64,000 nt of DNA from Branchipolynoe longqiensis (taxonomy: Eukaryota; Annelida; Polychaeta; Phyllodocida; Polynoidae): contig CM059192.1 of assembly GCA_030323885.1 (NCBI GenBank), forward strand, positions 63,543,593-63,607,592. The letters are read 5' to 3'. Under the pieces are notes generated by a model, which was not told where the DNA came from, made no database searches, and saw only the letters and a list, made by a program, of their open reading frames with translations. Position 1 is the stretch's first letter. Each line of letters opens with the position of its first letter. Both the position numbers and the translations under genes were made by a program. Shown one piece after another: positions 43,406 through 63,310 of the stretch.

Positions 43406-44665
43406 TAGGTAGGTTAAACTCACGGGTCTATAATTTGATGCCAGGCGTTTTGGTCCCTTTTTATGCAGGGGTTTGACATCAGCATCTTTCCATTGTTTGG
43501 GTATTTTCCTTTCAAATAGGCTTTTACGGAATAGAGATGTCAAAATAGGTCCAATTTGTTCAGAACACTTTTTGATGATTTTTGCATGGATCCCATCAGG
43601 CCCAGGTGCTTTGGAGACATTTAGTTTTTCAATAAATTTTTCTACTTTACCATCTGTTATATCAACGTCACTGATGAATTCTGTGACTCCTGAATCTGGA
43701 GAGGGTGGGATATTATCCGTATTTTCATTGGTAAACACACTGACGAAGAACTCATTGAGTAGTTCAGCTTTGCCTTCATCGTCTACGATTAGTTCGTTGT
43801 CACTATTGGCTAGAGCTGGTATGCTATTGCCATTTTTTTATTTATGTGAAGCATAACTCCAGAAATCTTTCGGGTTATTCTTAATGTCTTGGACAATTTT
43901 GTCCTCAAAAGTCTCTTTGTGTTCACTGACAATTTCATTTGCGGCATTCCTAGCGACAGTGTATTTTTCCCAATTTTCCAATGTCTTATTAAAGTAGACA
44001 TTCCATGCTTTGTTTTTCAATTTACTGGCAGTGGTAATATCTCTGGAGTACCAAGGAGGTTGTTTCCTGGTTGTGAATTTTCTTAGTGGTACGTGCCTTT
44101 TGATAGCACCTGATAACACATTTTGAAACAGGTCCCAGCATTCTTGCAAATTTTTCCCCTTAAATTTATTTAGGAAGCCTTGGGACCTGATATCATTACT
44201 CATGGCAATGTAATCCCCTCTATAATATGAGTATCTTAGTGGGATGGTCTCATTTTCTGTTTCAACATCAATTTTGAAGGATATGACAGCATGGTCACTC
44301 TTCCCGATCGGGGCACCTATTCTGATGTTATCTATAAGATTATCCTTATTGGAAATGACCCAGTCCAAGGGATTTGGGGTCTCATTTCCTCGGAACCTGG
44401 TTGGTTCCTGAATAAATTATTGTAGGAAACAGTCATTTAGGTGGTCGAAAATAATCCGCGCATAATGGTCATCACGGCAATGTAGATGCCAGTGGCCCAG
44501 TCAATTTCTTTTAAGTTAAAATCCCCAACGATAACCAGGTTATCATGTTTCATTTCATTTACCTCATTGACTAATTCTAGAAGAGCATTATTGTTTTGTT
44601 CACTGCTAGATGGGCTATGGTAAATACATCCTAAAATGGTTATGACTCCATCAGTAAGAATTTCG
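43394..44665 (-). pseudogene. LINE fragment: endonuclease end and RT start (CR1/L2-like)
   Basis: Minus strand. ITILGCIYHSPSS and LVIVGDFNLKEIDW (44640-44510) are endonuclease motifs. PNPLDWVISN and GKSDHAVISFKID (44360-44270) hold the SDH box, followed by the linker (PPWYSRDITTASKLKNKAW). After a frame change near 43840, FIEKLNVSKAPGPDGIHAKII and VKPLHKKGPKRLASNYRPVS (about 43450) open the RT. It stops there, so the catalytic YADD is absent. Several breaks. Confidence 0.85.
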
Positions 44666-44734
44666 CATTAACCATAGAATATAAATAAAAACGTGAATAA
44701 AATAAATAAAACTGACTCTGGCTATGGCTCTAAG

Positions 44735-45010
44735 ACTAGTCTGAGTGCCTAGATTTGTCTAAATCTAAATGCACATGGCATAAGATGTGCTGATTATATT
44801 GATGTAAAAGCAATGCTGGATAAAGGATTAATATCTGAATGTATTATATATATTTTTTTAGTTGGTATTCTATGTTTCAAAGAAGAGATGAGATGAGCTG
44901 AAACTAGCACATTTCATAGCTGCACCCAGTATATTAGCATGTGCCATGTGCTTCTCGCGGGTTTGTTTTGCTCTGATGCATCCCACAATGCACCGCGCCG
45001 CTGGAACGGT
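44735..45010. repeat. Dispersed repeat, inverted copy at 53880-54160
   Basis: AAATCTAAATGCACATGG, AGCAATGCTGGATAAAGG, TAGTTGGTATTCTATGTTTC and GAGATGAGCTGAAACTAG recur in reverse complement at 53880-54160, and partly at 51665-51720. Confidence 0.75.
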
Positions 45011-45629
45011 GATGTAGTCTATTAAGTGTATACGCGACGAACAATATATAGATGTCTCGCTCTCTGCATATTCACACTGCATCGACCCACGTTTTGTTCC
45101 ACATTTGGTGTCTGATGTAGAATACTCCAGTGTGCCCAACTCTCTGACTTGTCACGTGTAAACCCCGACCAATTCCCTTTCTCGTCGAAATCTCTCATTG
45201 GCATCAAGCACTGTAAGTTCGGATCCGTATTTCTCAGTTATCTACCATTTGCACTGCCAAAATGTTAGGAATGAAAGTGAACAATGATTATCAATGTGTA
45301 GACAGAATATTACGTTCGTGAAATATATGTATATTTGTTGTTATTTGCCGAATTAGATAGGAAAATGTGAGATGTGTCGGGTGTTATGGCCCTGCTTTGC
45401 CACATAACACGTGGTTATTTTGGCTATAGTTCGGCGGTTGTATATAAATTATCATGTTATGTTATTTTAAACTCAAGAATAAAGCGGATGTTTCTTTTTT
45501 TCCGTTTGAACCAATGTTATTCTGTCGGTAAGCGTCATATTAGTAATACTAGTAGTAGTATCATTGATAGTACCGTCACAATTACTCACTCAGACTTATG
45601 AGACTAGTCACTGTCAACTCAAGTGTCAA

Positions 45630-45792
45630 TGGGGGCATTCGACTGAGCCCTTTCTATCCGCAAGATTTACGGATGGAGACACATACACACATCCGAATCA
45701 TCGGTATATGAACCCACCTCCGGTCCCAGTCGAATAGGAATTTGTTCGGAAATATTTTGATATTCGGATAGAGGCCCAGTCGAATGCCCCCA
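45630..45792. mobile_element. 163 bp MITE with about 28 bp TIRs
   Basis: The left end TGGGGGCATTCGACTG continues GAGCCCTTTCTATCCG; the right end is its near-perfect reverse complement. AAT stands on both sides of the GGGGGC...GCCCCC core, a possible 3 bp target duplication as in PIF/Harbinger elements. Confidence 0.8.
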
Positions 45793-45813
45793 ATAATGTG
45801 TCATAAATAAGTC

Positions 45814-48684
45814 AAAGACCCTATAATACTAAGAAATCTCACTCAGCCTGTACTGTGTAATCAAAATGATCAAACCCACCACTTGGAGCGCTGGCTGTTC
45901 TATATTAGGTATATCAGATACAATTTCAAATAACAGTCTAAATTGAAGCTCTTTCATTTCAACAGACCTTGCTAAGACAAACTCAAATCTGTTGTAATTT
46001 AAAAAATATCTTAATAGGGGACAAAGTTATAGCACTTTTAATGGACCCAATGAAAGCTTTTTAATATATTTTGCAAAAATAAATGCTCCACATAGACATA
46101 GCATTGCGCGACATTTAGCGCGAGCAGCTAGTGTTGAGCTGCCACCGTGGCCGATTTAAACATGTGTTCAAAAGTGCTCTAGTGTCTCTCCGAAATGACA
46201 GAAATACACAATATAGGTGTCAAATGAAAGATAAATAACTAACTATTTAGGATTGACAGAGTATTAGAAGAGTTTGGTAACGTTACTTATCTGTTCGATG
46301 ACTTTTTCAACAGTGGTTGACTTCAACAGCTTGTAAAGCCATGAAAGGTATCCCAGAATGCACTAGAATCTTCCCCAGATGTAAACAAGGTTGTGATTGG
46401 TCAACTGTGATGACATCATGTATGGCAAAACATTTGCATAGTATTTGTGAATGGTTTTACACTGAACCTCTGAATATAGGCATATAGAAACCAGGTCACT
46501 GAGTTCAGATGCTGCAGTGGAGACAGATATACCCCAGCATCCCAAGCGGGATTTGATGTACCTATCACTGGAAAGATCATAAACTAATCTTACCGAACTT
46601 GTACATTACAATACCAAAATCACAATACTCACATGACTTTGAATAGGTACCCCAAACCCAGGCTGATTACTTGTTGAATATGCCAAATTCTATCAAAAAA
46701 TGCTCCACTTCAACACCTTGCCAAAACAAACCACAAAGGACTTTTACAAATGTATTACAGCAGAAACAATCTTTGTTCTCTTACCTTTAACCTGGTCTTG
46801 GATTCATTTTATTATTCAAATAAATAAGCCTGATATAGCTAAATATAAACTACCACCAACTCCCATTTTTCACTCTCAAACCATGTAATTTCCCAGGTGG
46901 AGATGTGTCATGGTATCCCTAGTAGAATTAGCTAGTGTACATCCAATTTGTGCAACAACGCCATTTGTTGATCAAAGTACCCAGGAAAAAGGTACTAATA
47001 CCCCTAGATAGGTGAGATTCCGAGCTTTCCATTCATATAAAACTCTATATGTTTTAATTTTAGAGAAAATGCAAAAAAAATGATTGAAATTTGAAGTTAC
47101 AAAAATTTCCATTTTAAGTGCTATTTTCTACTGAAAATATAATTTAAAAACCATTAAAAGTTGGTATTGAATTAAAGAGAATTTAATTTCCTGTCCAATC
47201 ATAATTATCAGCGCTCATGCGAACCTATGGCGCTCATGCGCACGGCGATTTAATGACTAAAAATGGTTTGTTTTTTTTTACTTTTTTTTTTTAAATTTGT
47301 TTTAAAATTTGTTTTTGGATACATTATTAGTTTAAGCAGGAGAACTGGTCTTCCTCATTTCCACTGCTCATTTCCTTAGTTTTAATTTTGGGAGCTATAA
47401 TTTTTTTCAAACTCAACATTTTTCATGATTTTGGTAAAATGTGCATTCTTTCTCCTCACTTATAAAATATTTAACTGTTTTGTAATGTATGTTGTTATGG
47501 ATGTATTGAAGTATCTGATAAAGATGAATAGCACCTGAAAATTTCATCCAATTCCATTGTACAGTTTTTGTTCTGTGATTTTTCAAACTTTTCCAAAAAG
47601 CCAGTTTTTCACCAAATTTTATCACCTGCCAAAACTGGCTCTCGGGTGTTTTCAGCCTATTTATTTTAATTGTTCCCCATGGTTTGGGGCCTTGAAAAAA
47701 AATAGAGTTACTAGCACTACCCCATAGGCCCGGGATAATTAGAAAAGAATCAATTTGGGTGGCAATTTTTACCACCAGCGCACTCGAAAAAGTGCTCTGG
47801 GGCCTAATTTCACAAATGGTGAATTCAAGGAAAATGCTATTTTTACCAAGTTTGAAGGTCTAATTTTTTTAAACTAGCCACCCCATGCACCTGTAACTGT
47901 ATATACACTGTGTACAGACCAGGGACTCTTAGCCTCTGCCTTGTGGAGCAAGCTGGGTGATCCCTTTAAATTTTGGAGACCATCAAAAATGCTATCTTTT
48001 AGACTTTGCAGCGTGACCGATTTCAAGTAGGGTTAGTAAAATTTAAAAAGGCTGTATTTGCCTTAATACTTGACCGATTTTGACAAATGAAGTATCATTG
48101 TATTTCGAATTGCATATACTAACAGATGGAATCATTTATATCAAACTCCGAACTCATACAAAATTTCACTTGGGATACCTACTTTGAAGCTTAGAACAGT
48201 GAAGAAATGTTGTCATATTTTCACATTCGGAAATGGCAGGTCTCATTCCACGATGATGACGTCTCTGATTGGTCCATTTAAAAAAAAAACAGATTTACTT
48301 ACAAATCATTTGCATAGAAGCTATGAATGACTTTGTAACACATCGTTTGACAGTGCCTCTGGGCAACGCGGTAACACTTAGTCATAGAAGAGATAAGCGA
48401 CACGTATGCGGCAGCGCCTCTATCAGATTCTGACATAACTATCTATATTATAATGTATATATATGGATGTGTGATGATGGCGATGAAGTGTATTTGTTCA
48501 TGGCAATTTCATATTGATGTGTATTCATACTAACCTAACTCATGAATAATATAATTGTATGTGTTTACATGTGAAACACCAACCAGCAGCCGGGCTGATC
48601 AAACCCACCACAAGGTGGCACTGCAAAATTTACATTACCATGGGAGAGATAGGGAGTGAGCCATCTTAGTATTATAGGGTCTTT
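45814..48684. mobile_element. 2.87 kb element with about 20 bp TIRs, no transposase
   Basis: AAAGACCCTATAATACTAAG at 45814 is repeated in reverse complement ending at 48684, and the neighbouring CTCACTC motif is shared. The interior is AT-rich; the longest frames (about 120 codons at 47413-47775, minus) resemble nothing I know. No clear target duplication. Confidence 0.6.
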
Positions 48685-49459
48685 GGTCATACTGAGTCTG
48701 AGATACTCACTTGTCAGTGTCATTCAGAATTCTTCATGATTTTAGCTTGTGTATGAATGCTAGAAGTTCCGTGCTCATTGACTAATTTTGTTCGTTAAAA
48801 TACAATCCAGTAATTTAATACTAAATGACTGAAATGTACAATCCTCCAAGCATAGTTTATCCCATCATTACTAACAACCTACTTACTCAAACTACTTCAT
48901 GTAGTCAAAACACACGAGTTATTAACCTTTTAAGCATAACCCTACAACTTACAAGCTAACCACACTCTATCTAACAGAATAAACAAACCATTCTACTAAC
49001 ACTCCGTCTCAAAATGTTATCTCCAACATGATAATTATGCAATTCACAACACAGTCATACAAACCTATGAAGGGAAACTGTGCACCTAACCGCTCTGTAA
49101 TGTGACGGTCTAATCAATACACGTGTATTTATCTAAGTATGTATGAATACAACATATAATTATTTTTATGTGAATTGTCAAACTATACCATATGTAAGTC
49201 TTGGAATGATTAATATTGTTATTTTAGCTGACTTGAGCTAGCTGCTGGTGACAATATCAGACTACATATAATGTAAATAACTGTATTGTCACATGGCTGG
49301 AAGACCCAGTGCCACGGTGCTGACAAAAGACTTTATTCAATGAATAAACTGTATTTACAACAACACAAAAGGCATCAACTTTTGAAACTAATACTGGTAC
49401 AATTCAAAAATGAGAATGTAGATAAATTTATGCTCTATGTCATGAAAACAAAGTTAAAT
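48685..49459. other. No feature recognised
   Basis: AT-rich, without coding signal, inverted ends or tandem structure that I can see. Confidence 0.4.
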
Positions 49460-49762
49460 TGTAGCTAGAAAATCCTCCTTTTGGCAACCTGAAACACCTA
49501 CCACAAAGCGGCTCCGTGCAGCGGAATGGAGCAAGCGTTATCGTCGTTGCCTAACTGCTTCGCGGCGTCGGCGGTATTCGCACATAGCTACTATTGGAAG
49601 GATGAAGTGGTTCGCAATTTTAAGAAACACTGCCTATTAGTATTACTCTGATACCCATTCTAGATGAAGTTGTCACAGTATGTGCTGCATTGTGCAATCT
49701 AATGCCACCTCTTGTCGGACAATAGACTCGTGATTGATTGATTGATTGATTGATTGATTACC
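49460..49762 (+). mobile_element. Candidate SINE-like unit with (ATTG)n tail
   Basis: A GC-richer block (CACCTACCACAAAGCGGCTC, CTGCTTCGCGGCGTCGG) ends in CTCGTGATTGATTGATTGATTG, the type of tail seen on the RTE element at 8915-8930. It could be a short element mobilised by an RTE LINE. Only one copy is visible. Confidence 0.4.
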
Positions 49763-50440
49763 AGCCTACAGTAGTCTGTGTGTATCTTGCAAAGCTTATT
49801 TTTGTATATAATTTAATGTGTTATAGCTTGTAATATGTGTCTGGTCTACTCATCAAACGAATTGGCCGAAATAGTCAGTTTAATTATGTTTCAAGCAGGC
49901 ACAATTGCGTGTACATCTGTGTGACCATTTAAATATCACACAACATAGAAACTTTTTCTTGGAACTATATTATGTGCATTATTTTGAATGGGGATAATAA
50001 ATTAATTGCTTATTGTCTCAGTTGTGTTAAGAGATGAAGGCCAAAAATCCAGCCACCACATAAAGACACCAAGAAATATGAAGACAATATAGCCAACACT
50101 TATAGTGTATCACATGTACTTCAAATACCATAAGCATTCATCATTGATAGGCTAATTCTGGTACACTTAAAAAAAGAGGGACGCATGGCTTTGTTTATGT
50201 GCCGTGACATTACCGAAATGGCATCGCACGCTTTGAACTTCGAGATCGCTTATAGACGACATCGCCATTCCGACCGCATGCGCTGAAAACGGCGTCGAGA
50301 GAAAAACAAAGGTGCTTGGCCATTGAGTTTGCTGATACGCATACGGCAAAATTTTTGATCTTATTCAAAAAAAATTTTTTTAAATATATCAATTTGGATG
50401 CATGCGTGCAATGTAATGAATATGTTTAAGACAACTCTCC
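49763..50440. other. No feature recognised
   Basis: AT-rich. Near 50205-50340 a short GC-richer stretch shares words (GCATGCGC, CATTGAGTTTGCTGATACGCATA) with the 40.6-40.7 kb region. Confidence 0.4.
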
Positions 50441-50540
50441 ATAATTCAGCATTTTGAGCTAAGAAACCTACAATTTCAGTCACTTTACAGACTGATGTTT
50501 ACATCACCATTGATTAGACATAAGTAATTCTTGTTCTAAA

Positions 50541-50853
50541 GACCAGACGGGATGGCTGAACGAGTTAGAGTGTCCGTCTCCCATGTTGGTGGGTCATAGG
50601 TTCAAACCCTGGTTGAGTCAAACCAATGACTTTAAAATTGATACTTGTCACTTCCTAGCCAGGTGCTCAGCATTATTAGGACAGGGCAAGGACTGGTCTG
50701 CTCAGTGTCAGGATATCAGATCATGGTGCTGGCGGCCTGGTTTCCCAGTGGGACAGCACTATAAAGTTACCATGAGTGCGCACTGTCACAAGTCGGTACC
50801 CATCCTGATATGACCTTAGATGTGGCTAGGGTGTAAAACAAAAAACAAACAAA
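50541..50853 (+). mobile_element. SINE family 1, with 12 bp TSD
   Basis: tRNA-like head GATGGCTGAACGAGTTAGAG and B-box-like GGTTCAAACCC, the family body and a tail AAAACAAAAAACAAACAAA. TCTTGTTCTAAA flanks it at 50529-50540 and 50854-50865. The paralogue at 43360 shows the empty site. Confidence 0.95.
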
Positions 50854-51039
50854 TCTTGTTCTAAATATGAAAATGCCAAATGTGTCCACAAAAACTTGTT
50901 TCAAAGAAATATAACCAATGTCTGATTAACCCTACCTATTTCCTAACCCAACAAATGTTATTAACCATAGGAAATAAAAACATGAATAAAATAAGTAAAA
51001 CTGGCTATGGCTCTAACACTAGTCTGATTTTCTAAAGGC

Positions 51040-52340
51040 AGTGGCTACCCGTACGTGAGCCGTATTTGTAGCCTGCCGGTCTAGACGTACGGCACTGTCT
51101 GCATGCGCCCTAGTTCCTCACGTTTCTTTAGCCTCCGTGGCTGCGCATACGTGATCACTTTTTGCACTCACAACGCACGAAAGGTAAAACAAATGCCACT
51201 GATAGAGACAACACTAAAATTACCCAAACTATCATAGTAATTTGTGCCTTTTGGTGCTTTGAGAGCAAAGTTCTCTTTATTTCTATTAAATAGTTCAGAT
51301 CTTTCTCTACAATTTCACATTCAGTTTTTTTTATCAGCCAATAAAAATTTATTTTGCGAAAATAGTTTGTGAGGCCGTGATCCGGTACAGCTACCACTGG
51401 CAGTCACTCAGAATATCCCAACTTTTACTATTATCTGTTTTTAATCCTTTCAAAGAAAATTGCTCTTAGGTTAAATTAAATACTCCAGATCTTCCTCTTC
51501 ATTCGCGCATTAAGATCGACCCAATGAAAGCTTCAAAATTTATTTTGCCAATATAAATGCTCCGCATAGACATAGCATTGCTGCAACACAAATTACTGCG
51601 TTGTTTTAGCCTTAGCCTTCGCGAGTAGGAGGGCTGTGACGTCACGCTGACATAGAAAATATACATAACATGTTTCAAACAAGAGATGAGCTGAAACTAG
51701 CACATTTCAAAGCTGCATGTCTGCATTGCTCAACGTCAACAGTGTAAGTGGCAAATTTCGCGAAACTCATGGGTGCGCAACCTCATGTACGCCTAGACCG
51801 ATAGGCTACGCTGATTTTTTAAATGTATGTTTGCATTTTACTTTTGTTACATAGAACTTTATACACTGATTTCAGTGGTATGAAATGTATCTTAATGTGA
51901 TAATTTGTTACAAAGTTATGAGCATTTTACAATATAATTGTTAGGGCTTTTCTCATCCAAAAACGAAATTGGCCAAAGCCATAGAACATTGCAGATACAG
52001 GACCCAAACTAATGACATAATCAAGTTTCATATAGATTGCTTTTTTTTCACAAGAAAAAGAATGACATGGATATACCACTTTTAAAACGACTGATATATC
52101 AAATTGACCCTAACAAAAGTAACATTTTCATAGAAATTTCTAAATGCCTCCTAACAAAAGCAACATTTTCATAGAAATTTCTAAATGCCATATCAAAGCT
52201 TCTAATTAAGATGCCATTGGTAGATATTTTTAGTAACTGTTTAACACGCCAATCACTGCCACACAAAAGACATGGGGGTTCAGTGCCAACTCCTGCCACA
52301 TTTCATGCAGCCTGACTGAGTCCCTGATGGCAGCTTGTTT
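51040..52340. other. Non-coding; scattered repeat pieces
   Basis: Contains a copy of the GACCCAATGAAAGCTT to GCATAGACATAGCATTG stretch also seen at 46035-46115, and a tandem duplication CCTAACAAAAGTAACATTTTCATAG at 52110 and 52150. The inverted repeat arm TGGGTGCGCAACCT (51769) pairs with 54164-54207. Confidence 0.5.
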
Positions 52341-52344
52341 GGAG

Positions 52345-52790
52345 TAGCTAATGATAGACAAGGACTGGTTATCTCAGTGTCAGGACAAGGTGATTGAGTA
52401 GGAAATCAGTTCATGCATGGTGCCGGTGGCATGGTATCCCAGTGGGGAAGCACTATAAACTTGGCCATGAGGGTGCACAGCGACTCACTACCAGGGATGA
52501 AAGTGGCCTCCAGGAAAAAAAGTGGAATTACAGATATTTTTTAGCATTGTCAGGGAATCGGACATTTTCTGGAAGTCGGGTTTCATATATATATTGTTAT
52601 ACGCTGATAGTTCTGTGGCGTTTGAAGCACATAGTAGTATACGCTGATAGTACTGTGGCATCTGCACCACATTAGTATACGTTGATGGTGCTGCAGGATT
52701 GAAAAATCCCGGAAATCCGCGAAATCGGAGATCTTTCACCCCTACACTACTAGTCGGTACCTGTCCTGATATGACCATACCCAAATGAGG
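52345..52790 (+). mobile_element. SINE family 1 remnant split by a MITE
   Basis: GACAAGGACTGGTTATCTCAGTG to GTGCACAGCGACTCACTA lies before, and TAGTCGGTACCTGTCCTGATATGACC after, the MITE at 52492-52744. Confidence 0.8.
52492..52744. mobile_element. MITE (CAGGGATGAAAG family), copy 1, 6 bp TSD
   Basis: The ends CAGGGATGAAAG and CTTTCACCCCTA are inverted. CACTAC at 52486-52491 and 52745-52750 is the target duplication. Subrepeats GTATACGCTGATAGT fill the interior. TIR and 6 bp TSD suggest a hAT-related group. Confidence 0.85.
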
Positions 52791-53477
52791 CAGTGCGTAA
52801 GAAAAATGGCGATTTCACACACCCAATAAGAATTTTGAGCAAATGTACCAAAATAGTGTAGAGACTGTCAAATGAGTAGTAGGAAAACAGGCAACAAATG
52901 TTTGAAGTTAAAATTTTAATGTATGTTCTGATGATACTGTCCTATGCATTCAAGGCTAACTCTATTTAATTTGTAGTATACCACATTACCCAGCTTAGTA
53001 GGCAACTCCCAATTTCCTGACAAAAATGTTGCAAAAGTGACATTCTCAAAAGAACCTGATTTCTAATAATCCATAACAAATAGTGTGCCGAGCAGAAACA
53101 AATTATGATATTTCGAAGAGAACAAAAAGATGCAAGGGGTCAAAGTACTAAACAACTTTTTTTTAATGGAAATAGGGCCACTTGCATGGGGGAAAAAAGT
53201 AGGACACTTGACGGCCTGCCATACATGTTGCCAGGATGTAAAACTCCGACAAACTTAATAACCAATAAAAATGAGACAATGGCTAGTGACCGACTGGAAT
53301 AGAAGTGAGCTAGCAAACATGTCAACTAGCGGTCATATTTGCTCGGCGGACTAGCGGACATGTCAACATGTCTAGTGGACATTTAATAGCTACTTCATTT
53401 TAAAAAAATGTTTTCAACCACAATACACCACTGGTACATCAGTCTATTCTATTGGGCTGACACTGCCTGATATAGAC

Positions 53478-53883
53478 TAGATAAAAGATTCACCCGGTAC
53501 TTGTAGTACACGGGTGAAGGACAACGTGGTGTAAATACGGGCGAAAATAGGTTTAATATGGAACATGAAGTAGAAACTGTCTCTCCAGTATCAAATGGCT
53601 ATCCATATAGGCACAGAGTTGATGAAATGGGAGAGAATGCAAAAAGACAAGATGGCGGCTGCTGAACGCCGTCGATTTCACTTTTGAATCTTATTAAACT
53701 AGATAATATATTATATTTTTCAACTCAAAGGTAGCGGCTATCAATAAGACATGTAAAGAATAAATGTTGCTTCTTAGATTGTGAAATTAGGCTCTCAATT
53801 CATTGACCCATTTTTTCGACAGCTTTTACATAGGGTTGGTTTGCACCCATACTGCAGCAGTACGGGGTGAATCTTGTATCTAG
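53478..53883. mobile_element. 406 bp hAT-like element, TIR TAGATAAAAGATTCACC
   Basis: The left end TAGATAAAAGATTCACC and right end GGTGAATCTTGTATCTAG are inverted. ATATAGAC (53470-53477) and GTATAGAC (53884-53891) are a 7/8 target duplication. It is a short relative of the 2.5 kb element at 57312-59858. Confidence 0.75.
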
Positions 53884-53888
53884 GTATA

Positions 53889-54160
53889 GACTAGATCACC
53901 ATTCAGCCGTGCGGTGCATTGTGGGATGCAAGGAAGAAAAACAAACCCCTGCGAAGCACATGGCTAATGCTGGGTGCAGCTATGAAATATGTTTAGTTTC
54001 AACTCATCTCAGCTCGTGTTTGAAACATAGAATACCAACTAAAAAAACATACATAATAAATTATGATGTTAATCTTTTATCTAGCATTGCCTTTAAATCA
54101 ATCTAATCAGCATATCTTATACCATCTGCATGTAGATTTAGAAAACGTAGTGTCCACACA
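53889..54160. repeat. Inverted copy of the 44735-45010 repeat
   Basis: Reverse-complement match over most of its length (GCGGTGCATTGTGGGATGCA, GTGTTTGAAACATAGAATACC, CAGCATATCTTATACCATCT). Confidence 0.75.
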
Positions 54161-54408
54161 TACGTGTAGCCTGGCAGCCTAGGCGTACAGAGGTTGCGCA
54201 CCCATGTGTTTCTGTGAAAATTGTTTGCTCGTTATTATTACCGAGTATGAGGCTAGATAGCAACAAGTATAACCTTTGCAAGTCGTTAGTCGAGCTCCCG
54301 TCCGTCATGAAATGACCTTAGATGCTGCCAGGATGTAAAACAACCAACCTAATTTTCAATCCTTGCTTTCCCTCAGGTTGATCGCCGTAACCCCAGATCA
54401 ACCGCACC

Positions 54409-61681
<7,273 letters not shown>

Positions 61682-61699
61682 GTGAGTGCCAACAGACTG

Positions 61700-62019
61700 A
61701 TCGGATGAGGTGACCGAATCGGTAGAGCACAGGCTTCCCATGTGGAAGGTCTGGAGTTCCAATCCCAGCCGAATCAAACCAAGGAAAATTGATACTTGTC
61801 GCTTCCTATTCTCGCGCTTGCCGTCACTAGGATAGGGAAAGGACTGGTTAGCTCAGTGTCAGGATAATGTGACCGTGGAATGTCAGCTCATTATGCCAGT
61901 GGCTTGGTCTCCCAGTGAGACAGCACTATAAGGTCACCATGAGTGCACTGTCACAAGTCGGTACCCGTCCTGATATGACCATAGATATTGCGAGGATGTA
62001 AAACCCCAACAAACAAACG
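61700..62019 (+). mobile_element. SINE family 1 in RPSA intron 5
   Basis: Starts 20 bases after the exon 5 donor with GAGGTGACCGAATCGGTAGAGC, has GGAGTTCCAATCCC (B-box-like), the family body and a tail AAAACCCCAACAAACAAAC. Confidence 0.88.
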
Positions 62020-62060
62020 TGGCACCAGACTGCGGCCTCAGTGTGTGTGTTGCATAATGC

Positions 62061-62128
62061 GAGTGCTGATGATGACAAAACTAGCCAATAGTGAGTGCTT
62101 CTGTGAAACTCAATGATAGGCCTGAAGT
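62061..62128 (+). ncRNA. Box C/D snoRNA candidate, second family, copy 2 (decaying)
   Basis: Box C ATGATGA (62069-62075), inner block CTAGCCAATAGTGAGTGCTT, guide CAATGATAGG and box D CTGA (62122-62125) match copy 1, but I find no good terminal stem. It runs directly into the 75 bp array. Possibly a non-functional duplicate. Confidence 0.5.
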
Positions 62129-63310
62129 ATCGACATGCGCAACCACTGCTTCACAATTTGTACGGGGTTCTGAAACTTCACAACTCGGTGATAGGCTTGA
62201 AGTACTGACATGCGCAACCACTGCTTCACAATTTGTACGGGGTTCTGAAACTTATCGACTCAGTGATAGGCTTGAAGTACTGACATGCGCAACCACTGCT
62301 TCACAATTTGTACGGGGTTCTGAAACTTATCGACTCTGTGATAGGCTTGAAGTACTGACATGCGCAACCACTGCTTCACAATTTGTATGGGGTTCTGAAA
62401 CTTCACAACTCGGTGATAGGCTTGAAGTACTGACATGCGCAACCACTGCTTCACAATTTGTACGGGGTTCTGAAACTTCACAACTCGGTGATAGGCTTGA
62501 AGTACTGACATGCGCAACCACTGCTTCACAATTTGTACGGGGTGCTGAAACTTATCGACTCAGTGAAAGGCTTGAAGTACTGACATGCGCAACCACTGCT
62601 TCACAATTTGTACGGGGTTCTGAAACTTATCGACTCGGTGATAGGCTTGAAGTACTGACATGCGCAACCACTGCTTCACAATTTGTATGGGGTTCTGAAA
62701 CTTCACAACTTGGTGATAGGCTTGAAGTACTGACATGCGCAACCACTGCTTCACAATTTGTATGGGGTTCTGAAACTTCACAACTCGGTGATAGGCTTGA
62801 AGTACTGACATGCGCAACCACTGCTTCACAATTTGTACGGGGTTCTGAAACTTATCGACTCAGTGATAGGCTTGAAGTACTGACATGCGCAACCACTGCT
62901 TCACAATTTGTACGGGGTTCTGAAAATTATCGACTCGGTGATAGGCTTGAAGTACTGACATGCGCAACCACTGCTTCACAATTTGTACGGGGTTCTGAAA
63001 CTTCACAACTCGGTGATAGGCTTGAAGTACTGACATGCGCAACCACTGCTTCACAATTTGTACGGGGTTCTGAAACTTATCGACTCGGTGATAGGCTTGA
63101 AGTACTGACATGCGCAACCACTGCTTCACAATTTGTACGGGGTTCTGAAACTTATCGACTCGGTGATAGGCTTGAAGTACTGACATGCGCAACCACTGCT
63201 TCACAATTTGTACGGGGTTCTGAAACTTATCGACTCGGTGATAGGCTTGATGTACTGACATGCGCAACCACTGCTTCAGTTTGTACATCCAGCACTCAGT
63301 GATAGGCTTG
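62108..63310 (+). repeat. 75 bp minisatellite, about 16 units, derived from the snoRNA 3' half
   Basis: The unit contains ACTCGGTGATAGGCTTGAAG, TACTGACATGCGCAACCACT and CACAATTTGTACGGGGTTCT. The first part corresponds to the snoRNA segment ACTCAATGATAGGCCTGAAG with box D changed to CTTGA. Two alternating unit types differ at CTTCACAACTC versus CTTATCGACTC. Because 75 is divisible by three, a long frame without ATG stays open; it is not a gene. Confidence 0.93.

Larger units (their letters stand above)
51769..54207. repeat. Inverted repeat arms 2.4 kb apart
   Basis: 51769-51812 (TGGGTGCGCAACCTCATGTA onward) is an imperfect reverse complement of 54164-54207. The arms may bound an older composite insertion. 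Confidence 0.55.

Noticed and set aside
47413..47775. 120-codon frame on the minus strand inside the 2.87 kb TIR element
   Set aside because: AT-rich composition with no recognisable domain or family similarity; it could be chance.
62091..63302. A 403-codon frame of 25-residue repeats, also open on the other strand
   Set aside because: It is produced by a 75 bp minisatellite in an RPSA intron, has no ATG start, and the repeat traces to a snoRNA segment.
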